From Actinomycetes bacterium (lineage in GTDB: Bacteria > Actinomycetota > Coriobacteriia > WRKU01 > WQUG01), in NCBI GenBank assembly GCA_031272275.1, contig JAISUC010000011.1, forward strand, positions 1-64,000: 64,000 nt of DNA, written 5' to 3'. Below the pieces are notes generated by a model. The model worked only from the letters and a program-made list of their open reading frames with translations, was not told the DNA's origin and searched no databases. Numbering within the stretch: position 1 is the stretch's first letter; the number at the start of each line of letters is the position of its first letter. Positions 50,561 to 57,891 of the stretch are shown here, piece by piece. The position numbers and the translations under genes were made by a program.

Positions 50561-50790
50561 CAACGGCAGTGGGCGTAGGGACGCACTCCCCCAATATTTA
50601 GTTGAATTTAGGGCTGGACACCCCAAGATATTGTGGTATCGTTATCACCATACGGCGCGCCGGCTGAGGGGAGTCCAACGTGGGCACGTCGGGTCGGTAA
50701 TTGGAAAGACAAAGACGGGAAGAACAGGAAAGAACGGGTCAGACATCGGACGGGGAATCCGGATCGACAGAAAGGGAAAAGGAGCGAAAT

Positions 50791-51912
50791 ATGAAGAAAG
50801 TTCTGTTGGTACTGGCGGTTTTGCTGCTGGCGCTGGTGGTTGTGGCGTGCGGCGGCAATAAGGCCGCAAGCGATACGACGAGTTCGGGGACCGAGGCCTC
50901 TGAGCCTTTGACCATCGGGTTCATCTATATCGGAACCACGACCGACGGGGGCTACACGCAGGCGCAGCACGAGGGAACGGTTGCGCTGCAAGAGCACTTC
51001 GGCGACAAAGTCAACTGCATCTGGAAAGAGGAAGTCGACGACACGAACAAGCAGGCGACGACCGATGCGGCGCTGGAGATGATCGACCAGGGCGCAAAGG
51101 TGATCATCGGCACCAGCTATGGGTTTATGGATGCGCTGGACGAACTGGCGAACAACCCCGATTACGCCGAGGTTGATTTCCTGCACTTCAGCGGCAACAA
51201 GATGAACGACACGAACTTCGGCAACTATTTCGGCGCGATGGAAGAGCCGCGCTATCTGTCGGGTATCGTCGCCGGTTCGATGACAAAGTCGAACAAGCTG
51301 GGTTATGTCGCGGCGTTCCCGTATACCGAGGTCCAAATCGGCATCAACGCGTTCACGCTGGGCGCGCAGTCGGTGAACCCGGACGTTGAGGTCAAGGTCG
51401 TCTATATCAACAGCTGGTATGATCCTGCGAATGAAAAGGCCGCGGCAGAGTCGCTGCTGGATGCCGGATGCGACATCATCACCCAGCACGCAGACACCAC
51501 CGGCCCGCAGCTGGCGGCCGCCGCCGCAGGCAAGTACTGCATCGGCTACAACCTGGACAACAGTGCGGTCGAGGGTCTGGACAAGGCGTTTTTGACCGCG
51601 CCGGTGTGGCACCACGAGGTCTTCCTGATTCCGACCGTGCAGGCGATTTTGGACGGAACCTGGAAGCCCGAGAGCTATTACGGCACCATGAAGGACGGCT
51701 ACATCGGGTTGGCTCCGCTGACGGCGAACGTCCCCGATGAGGTGAAAGCCAAGGTCGAGGAAGTCCAGCAGAAGATCGAAGCGGGCGAGTTCCCGATCTT
51801 CGTCGGCCCCATCAAGGACAACACCGGTGCTGAAAAGGTGCCGGAGGGCACGACGCTGGATCGCGCGGGCATTTGGTCGATCGACTATCTGGTCCAAGGC
51901 GCGTCCGAATAG
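50791..51912 (+). CDS. BMP/PnrA-family nucleoside-binding lipoprotein
   Basis: MKKVLLVLAVLLLALVVVACGGNK lipobox; 'TIGFIYIGTTTDGGYTQAQHEGTVALQEHFG' BmpA/Med family. Confidence 0.93.
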   Translation: MKKVLLVLAVLLLALVVVACGGNKAASDTTSSGTEASEPLTIGFIYIGTTTDGGYTQAQHEGTVALQEHFGDKVNCIWKEEVDDTNKQATTDAALEMIDQGAKVIIGTSYGFMDALDELANNPDYAEVDFLHFSGNKMNDTNFGNYFGAMEEPRYLSGIVAGSMTKSNKLGYVAAFPYTEVQIGINAFTLGAQSVNPDVEVKVVYINSWYDPANEKAAAESLLDAGCDIITQHADTTGPQLAAAAAGKYCIGYNLDNSAVEGLDKAFLTAPVWHHEVFLIPTVQAILDGTWKPESYYGTMKDGYIGLAPLTANVPDEVKAKVEEVQQKIEAGEFPIFVGPIKDNTGAEKVPEGTTLDRAGIWSIDYLVQGASE

Positions 51913-51978
51913 CCGGCACGTATCGTCGGTTTGACGATGACGTACACGGGTTATAACGGCCTCATGTGAGACCAACCA

Positions 51979-52011
51979 GGGGGAGTGCGTCCGGCGGGGA
52001 TGCACTCCCCC
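51979..52011. terminator. Terminator-like hairpin made of two inverted copies of the dispersed motif
   Basis: GGGGGAGTGCGTCC ggcg GGGATGCACTCCCCC, 67 nt after the bmpA-like stop. Confidence 0.65.
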
Positions 52012-52138
52012 GTGTTATTGTGGTGGTAGGCTCTGTGGTATTACGTTGTGTTAAGTGGAGTTATAGGTGTTACGTGGTAAGAGTGTTGCAGTAAAGGTGT
52101 GAGACACACACGGTGAAGACGGCGAAAGGTACACGGTT

Positions 52139-53821
52139 GTGAGCGAGCACGGCGCCGATTGCGCCATAGAGATGCGCGGGATTTCAAAAAGCTTCGGGTC
52201 GGTCGTGGCGAACGAACGCGTCGACCTGGAGGTGCGCGACGGCGAGATTCACGCCCTGTTGGGCGAAAACGGTGCGGGCAAATCGACGCTGATGAACATG
52301 CTGGCGGGTATCTATCGGCCCGATACCGGCACGATTCGCATACGCGGCGAGGAAGTCCATTTCGCGACCCCGGCGGACAGCATCAAGCGCGGCATCGGGA
52401 TGATTCACCAGCACTTCAAGCTGGTCGAGGTGATGACCGCGACCGATAACATCGCGCTGGGGATGCGCGCGCAGAAACCGGCGTCGGGCGCGCGTTCGAG
52501 CGCGGGCGCGGACACAGACGCGACCACGGCGGGTGCAGGTGCGGGCGCAGGAGACGCACCGGCGGCGACAGCCGATGATAACGCGGGGCTGACGGGGCCT
52601 TTTCTGAATCGCGCAAAACTGGCGGAGCGCATTCGTGCGGTGTCGGACCGCTATGGGCTGGATATCGACCCGAACAAGAAAATCTACGAGATGAGTGTGG
52701 GCGAAAAACAAACACTCGAGATCATGAAAGTCCTGATGCGCGGGGCGCGGATACTGATCATGGACGAGCCCACCGCCGTGCTGACGCCCCAGGAAATCAA
52801 GCGACTGTTTGCGATTGTACGCAGCATGCGCGACGACGGCTGCGCGGTGGTAATCATCACGCACAAGCTGAACGAGGTCATGGAGGTCAGTGACCGCGTC
52901 ACGGTGTTGCGCCGCGGCGTCAGCGTGGGCACGGTCGAAACCCGCGGCGTGGCTTTACCGACCTTGATCGAGATGGTTGTGGGGCGCAGCGTCGACCTGT
53001 CCATACAGCGTCCGAGCTATACTCCCCCACCCGATGCACCCGAAACAAGCGAGCCGCTGTTGCGCTTGGATGCGGTCAGCGTCACCGACAAGGACAAAAA
53101 GGCTGCACTGGACGGCGTGTCGTTCGATTTGGCCGCAGGCGAGATTTTGGGCGTGGCAGGTGTTGCCGGCAGCGGACAAAAAGAGCTCTGCGAGGTCATC
53201 GCGGGGCTGACGCGCGCCAGCGGCGGGCGGATATTTTTCGAGGGCGACAACATTTTGGGCAAGACTCCGCGTGACATCATGCGGCTGGGGATTCGCATCG
53301 GGTTTATTCCCGAGGACCGGCTGGGTATGGGCTTGGTGGCGTCGATGGACTTGGTCGAAAACCTGATGCTGAAGGACTATCGCAAGTACGCCGGCCCGCT
53401 GTTGCGGCGCGCGCCCAGCGTCGAAAAGGCAGAGCGCATCGTCGAACGCCTGGACATCCTGACGCCGTCGATTCACACCCCCGTCAGTCAGCTGTCGGGC
53501 GGAAACATCCAGAAAGTCCTGCTGGGGCGCGAAATCGACAGCGACCCGCGCGTGCTGATTACGGCATACCCTGTGCGGGGGCTGGACATCGGGGCGAGTT
53601 ACCGTATCTATGACCTGTTGAACGAACAGAAAATGGCAGGTGTCGGCATTGTGTTCATAGGAGAGGACCTGGACGTCTTGCTGGAGCTGTGCGACCGCAT
53701 CGTGGTGCTGTGCGGGGGGGCCGTCACCGGTATCGTGGATGCACGGCGCGTCGGCAAAGAGGAACTGGGCTTTTTGATGACCGGCGGGCAGACCGAGGGT
53801 ACGGGACGTGATGCGGCATGA
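52139..53821 (+). CDS. Nucleoside/sugar ABC transporter ATP-binding protein (two NBDs)
   Basis: GTG start; 'LLGENGAGKSTLMNMLAGIYRPDTG', 'MSVGEKQTLEIMKVLMRGARILIMDEPTAVLTPQE', second NBD 'LSGGNIQKVLLGREI'. Confidence 0.93.
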   Translation: MSEHGADCAIEMRGISKSFGSVVANERVDLEVRDGEIHALLGENGAGKSTLMNMLAGIYRPDTGTIRIRGEEVHFATPADSIKRGIGMIHQHFKLVEVMTATDNIALGMRAQKPASGARSSAGADTDATTAGAGAGAGDAPAATADDNAGLTGPFLNRAKLAERIRAVSDRYGLDIDPNKKIYEMSVGEKQTLEIMKVLMRGARILIMDEPTAVLTPQEIKRLFAIVRSMRDDGCAVVIITHKLNEVMEVSDRVTVLRRGVSVGTVETRGVALPTLIEMVVGRSVDLSIQRPSYTPPPDAPETSEPLLRLDAVSVTDKDKKAALDGVSFDLAAGEILGVAGVAGSGQKELCEVIAGLTRASGGRIFFEGDNILGKTPRDIMRLGIRIGFIPEDRLGMGLVASMDLVENLMLKDYRKYAGPLLRRAPSVEKAERIVERLDILTPSIHTPVSQLSGGNIQKVLLGREIDSDPRVLITAYPVRGLDIGASYRIYDLLNEQKMAGVGIVFIGEDLDVLLELCDRIVVLCGGAVTGIVDARRVGKEELGFLMTGGQTEGTGRDAA

Positions 53822-54951
53822 GCGCATTGTCCTCACTGACATCGCGGCTACCGTTCGCCCTGGTCAAACGCCCCACCATGAGTACCCGCGCGCAGGTGCT
53901 GGCACGCATCGCGGCGGTCGTGCTGTCGATAGTGTTCGCCAGCCTGGTGTTGTTGCTGTTCAGCCTGAACCCGATTCAGGTGTTCGCGACCATCATCAAG
54001 GGCTCACTGGGCACGAAAATGCGCATCCAACAGACGGTGGTCAAGGCAATACCCTTGACCATCACGTCACTGGGCATCCTGGTGGCATTCAAAATGAAGT
54101 TCTGGAACATCGGCGGCGAGGGGCAAATCGTCATGGGCGCGCTGGGCGCGACTGTGGTGGCGCTGCATTTCCCCGAAACGCTGCCCGCACCGGTTATGCT
54201 GGTGTCGATGGCTGCAGCCGCGATGATCTGCGGCGGCATCTGGGCGTTGATACCGGCGGCGTTCAAGGCGCGTTACGGCACGAACGAAACCATCTTCACC
54301 CTGATGATGAACTATCTGGCCATCAAATTCGTGACCTATCTGCAGTACGGACCCTGGCGCGACCCGAACAGCGCGGGCTTCCCCAAAATCCCGCCCTATC
54401 CGGACAACGCCGTACTCCCCCGCCTGTTCGGCGTGCACATCGGCTGGGTCATCGCGCTGGTGCTGGTGGCGGCCGTCTGGCTGTTTTTGAACCACACCAA
54501 AAAGGGCTTTGAAATCAGCGTCGTGGGCGAATCGCTGCCGACGGCGCGCTATGCCGGCATGAACATCAGCCGCGTGATTCTGGTCGCGATGGCGGTATCG
54601 GGCGGGCTCTGTGGGCTGGTCGGGATGATTCAGACCTCCGCCATCGAAAAAACCCTAACCTACGGAATCGGGGGAGGATACGGCTTCACCGCCATCATCA
54701 CGGCATGGTTGTCGCGACTGAACGCGATTGTCGTGCTGTTCGTGTGTATCGCATTTGCGATGCTGCTGCAGGGCGCGGCATTCCTGCAGCTGCAACTGCA
54801 GGTACCCGCCAGTGTCGCCGAAATCGTACAGGGCGCGATTCTGTTCTTTGTGTTGGGCAGCGAGTTTTTCCTGAACTATCGCATCGGGCGGCGCCGGGCG
54901 GCGGCTGCGGGTGGCGACGGGATCGGGACGAATGCGGAGGTCGACGCATGA
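53818..54951 (+). CDS. ABC transporter permease (YufP-like)
   Basis: ATGA overlap with preceding CDS; 'NIGGEGQIVMGALGATVVAL', 'ETIFTLMMNYLAIKFV'. Confidence 0.92.
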   Translation: MSALSSLTSRLPFALVKRPTMSTRAQVLARIAAVVLSIVFASLVLLLFSLNPIQVFATIIKGSLGTKMRIQQTVVKAIPLTITSLGILVAFKMKFWNIGGEGQIVMGALGATVVALHFPETLPAPVMLVSMAAAAMICGGIWALIPAAFKARYGTNETIFTLMMNYLAIKFVTYLQYGPWRDPNSAGFPKIPPYPDNAVLPRLFGVHIGWVIALVLVAAVWLFLNHTKKGFEISVVGESLPTARYAGMNISRVILVAMAVSGGLCGLVGMIQTSAIEKTLTYGIGGGYGFTAIITAWLSRLNAIVVLFVCIAFAMLLQGAAFLQLQLQVPASVAEIVQGAILFFVLGSEFFLNYRIGRRRAAAAGGDGIGTNAEVDA

Positions 54952-55874
54952 TAGCCTTTTTTGCCGCGGCCGTGATAGCCGCAACCCCGCTGTTGTTTGC
55001 GACACTGGGCGAGCTGCTGACTGAAAAATCGGGCAGCCTGAACCTGGGTGTCGAGGGCATGATGTTGATCGGTGCGGTCATCGGTTTTGTGACCGGGTAT
55101 TCGACCGGCAGCGCCGTACTCGCCCTGATCGGTGCCTTTGTCGCCGGTGCCGCAGGCGGCCTGATCTTTGCCGTGGTGACCGTGACCCTGCGCGCCAATC
55201 AGGTGGTCACGGGGCTTACGTTGACCATATTCGGCGGTGGGGTCGCACGCTTTTTGGGAGACGATCTGATTGGCCTGTCGGTACCGCTGTCGGTGCAGGC
55301 GGTGTTCAAACCGGTGGCAATACCGTTATTGTCGGCGATACCGGCACTGGGACCGATTTTCTTCAAGCAGGACATCTTTGTCTATCTGGGCTACCTGTGC
55401 GTCGTGTTGGTGGCGATCTATCTGTACCGCACACGCACGGGGTTGAACATGCGCGCCGTGGGTGAAAACACGGCTGCGGCGGATGCTGCAGGCATCCCGG
55501 TGACGCTGCATAAATACGTGCATATCTGCCTGGGCGGGGGGCTCTGTGGACTGGGCGGTGCCTATCTGGCGCTGGTCACGGTCCCCATGTGGCAGGCCGA
55601 CGTGGTGAACGGGCGCGGCTGGATCGCGGTGGCGTTGGTCATTTTCGCCAGCTGGAATCCCATCAAGGCGTTTTTGGGTAGCTATCTGTTCGGGGGCTTG
55701 TCGATACTGGGTCTGCGCCTGCAATCGGCCGGTATCCACATCAGCCAGTATCTGGTCGATTTGTTCCCCTATTTGGCGTGTATCGTGATTGTGGTGATTT
55801 CAACGCACAAGAATAGGAAGGAAGATTTGCCGCCGGCGAACCTGTCGGTGCCTTACTTTCGCGAAGAACGCTAA
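54948..55874 (+). CDS. ABC transporter permease (YufQ-like)
   Basis: ATGA overlap; 'AATPLLFATLGELLTEKSGSLNLGVEGMMLIGAV'. Confidence 0.92.
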   Translation: MIAFFAAAVIAATPLLFATLGELLTEKSGSLNLGVEGMMLIGAVIGFVTGYSTGSAVLALIGAFVAGAAGGLIFAVVTVTLRANQVVTGLTLTIFGGGVARFLGDDLIGLSVPLSVQAVFKPVAIPLLSAIPALGPIFFKQDIFVYLGYLCVVLVAIYLYRTRTGLNMRAVGENTAAADAAGIPVTLHKYVHICLGGGLCGLGGAYLALVTVPMWQADVVNGRGWIAVALVIFASWNPIKAFLGSYLFGGLSILGLRLQSAGIHISQYLVDLFPYLACIVIVVISTHKNRKEDLPPANLSVPYFREER

Positions 55875-55879
55875 CGACG

Positions 55880-55920
55880 CCTCAGGGGGCGCAAAAACTG
55901 AGTCAAATCTCCCCCTGAGG
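55880..55920. terminator. Terminator-like hairpin
   Basis: CCTCAGGGGG ... CCCCCTGAGG perfect 10-bp arms just after the permease stop. Confidence 0.7.
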
Positions 55921-56015
55921 TGTGCGCCGGGACTGCGTGTATAGGATACGACTGCACCATTCGTCCTGCTCCCCGCATAATGGCTCTTCGTAGTGAAGAG
56001 AGGAGCCAAGCCCGT

Positions 56016-56750
56016 ATGTACGAACCCGAAGTCGTGTTAGAAACCCATAATCTCAATAAGGACTACCGCCGAACCCGCGCGTTAAGCGATATCAACATCG
56101 CGCTGGATCGCGGACGCATCTATGGTCTGGTCGGCCAAAACGGCGCCGGTAAAACGACGCTGATGCGCATAATCGCCGGTCTGTCCCAGCCCACTCAGGG
56201 CAGCATCACCCTGTTCGGCGCTTCGTCGCAGCCATCTCTGGTCCGCGCGCGGCGTCGCCTGGGTGCGATCATCGAGACCCCGGCCTTGTATCCGGATCTG
56301 TCGGCCGCACAAAATCTGGAAATCGAGCGCCTGATCCGCGGTGTCGCCGACCGCAGCCGCGTGAAACGGCTGCTGCAACAGGTCGGTCTGGACGGCACCG
56401 GACGCAAACGCGTACGCGATTTCAGCCTGGGGATGCGCCAGCGCTTGGCGATTGCCGTGGCCTTGCTCGCAGACCCTGCACTGCTGCTGCTGGATGAGCC
56501 CATCAACGGTCTGGACCCGATGGGCATCATCCAGGTTCGCCAATTGCTGACGACCCTCGCCCACGAACACGGCTGCACCATACTGATCAGCAGCCACATC
56601 CTGTCCGAGCTGGATCAGCTGGCCGATGAGTACCTGTTCGTGAGCGACGGACGCATCATCAAGCAGCTGACGGCAGCCGAGCTGAGCACGCAACATGACA
56701 ACCTGGAAGGCTACTTTTTGGAACTGCTGAAAGAAGGGACACCGCAATGA
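56016..56750 (+). CDS. ABC transporter ATP-binding protein (lantibiotic/bacitracin-resistance type)
   Basis: 'IYGLVGQNGAGKTTLMRIIAGLSQPTQGSITLFG', 'FSLGMRQRLAIAVALLADPALLLLDEPINGLDPMGI'. Confidence 0.9.
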   Translation: MYEPEVVLETHNLNKDYRRTRALSDINIALDRGRIYGLVGQNGAGKTTLMRIIAGLSQPTQGSITLFGASSQPSLVRARRRLGAIIETPALYPDLSAAQNLEIERLIRGVADRSRVKRLLQQVGLDGTGRKRVRDFSLGMRQRLAIAVALLADPALLLLDEPINGLDPMGIIQVRQLLTTLAHEHGCTILISSHILSELDQLADEYLFVSDGRIIKQLTAAELSTQHDNLEGYFLELLKEGTPQ

Positions 56751-57490
56751 AAGGACTGCTGTACGCCGAGTTCTATCACCTGCGCCGCTCGCGCTGGTTT
56801 CATATCATGCTGGTGGCGGACGTGCTGATCAGCATCGTATTTGTATTCGCCGCCAAAGACGCCCATCCCCTGCCCGGGCGCACGGTGCTGCGCAGTGCGC
56901 TCATCGACCTGCCGCTGATGATGATGCTCTGCGCGATATTCGCCGGCCTCTACATCGGACCTGCCTTCACGAACAAAACAGTCGCGCGCGCCATCACGGC
57001 AGGCCACAGCCGCACGCGGGTCATGCTGGCAAAATGCATCGTCTACCTGATTGCCACTGCGGTGATTCTGCTGGTCTACCCGCTGCTTTCCTCGGGTATG
57101 GCGTGCGCGCGTGCCGGTTGGGGTGTGACAATCACCTGGGGGGAGTGCATCTCTGTCGCGCGCGTTATCGCGTTGGCCGTGTTGTTGAACGCGGCTGTGT
57201 GCATGCTGTTCGCGTTTTTGTCCTTTATGCTGCAAGATACAGGAAAGGCCATCGGAACGTCGGTGGTGGTCTATTTGTTGCTGACGATTCTGGCAACCCC
57301 GCGCCCGGCGTTACCTGTCTGGTTGAATGGGCTGCTGGTGCTGCTGCCCACCAACATCGCCCGCGACGTGGCGTTTGCCCGTCCCCTGTCGGCAGGGCTT
57401 GCCTGGCAGGCACTGGCGGGCGGAGTCGTGTGCCTGGTCCTGTTGTTGTTACTGACCGGATTCGCGTTCAACCGCAGCGAGCTGAAATAG
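56747..57490 (+). CDS. ABC-2 type permease partner
   Basis: ATGA overlap; six hydrophobic segments, 'ITAGHSRTRVMLAKCIVYL' typical ABC-2. Confidence 0.85.
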   Translation: MKGLLYAEFYHLRRSRWFHIMLVADVLISIVFVFAAKDAHPLPGRTVLRSALIDLPLMMMLCAIFAGLYIGPAFTNKTVARAITAGHSRTRVMLAKCIVYLIATAVILLVYPLLSSGMACARAGWGVTITWGECISVARVIALAVLLNAAVCMLFAFLSFMLQDTGKAIGTSVVVYLLLTILATPRPALPVWLNGLLVLLPTNIARDVAFARPLSAGLAWQALAGGVVCLVLLLLLTGFAFNRSELK

Positions 57491-57496
57491 CGCTGA

Positions 57497-57590
57497 TTCG
57501 GATGCGCGTGTACGCGCATCCTCAATGTAATGTGTTCGCGCAACAAAACCCGGTTGCGCTCACACGGGGGCACAGGAGTGCCCCCCTACA
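57497..57590 (-). repeat. ~95-bp composite intergenic repeat (copy 2, inverted relative to copy 1)
   Basis: Reverse complement TGTAGGGGGGCACTCCTGTGCCCCCGTGTGAGCGCAACCGGGTTTTGTTGCGCGAACACATTACATTGAGGATGCGCGTACACGCGCATCCGA aligns along its length with 50467-50560. Confidence 0.85.
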
Positions 57591-57730
57591 AGGGGTTCTC
57601 CGATTGAAGCATAACCGGTTGGCTTTCAAGCAGAACGTAGACCCTGGCACATCGCCGGCAATTGCTGGGCGCCCTGTAGGGGGGCACTCCGTGCCCCCGC
57701 GTGGCGGCGATGGCCGCCACGTAAAAAGGT

Positions 57731-57829
57731 CCCGTCGCGCTCTGCGCGACGGGGGCATTGAACCGGGCGGGCTACTGCCCGCCCGCATGGATTGCCGCGC
57801 CCGCCTACGGCGGGCTCGCAATGACGGCG
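57731..57829 (+). repeat. Composite triple-hairpin repeat (copy 3)
   Basis: CCCGTCGCGC-tct-GCGCGACGGG / CGGGCGGGC-tact-GCCCGCCCG / ATTGC-CGC-GCCCGCC-tac-GGCGGGC-TC-GCAAT. Confidence 0.92.
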
Positions 57830-57891
57830 GTAAGTGCTACACCGCTACGCAAGTATTCCTGCGACACCGAGATGTGCCGCAGGCTATCCGC

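Noticed and set aside
50594-50790. Purine riboswitch upstream of the nucleoside-binding lipoprotein gene
   Set aside because: No match to the conserved purine-riboswitch junction and loop sequences could be recognised by eye.
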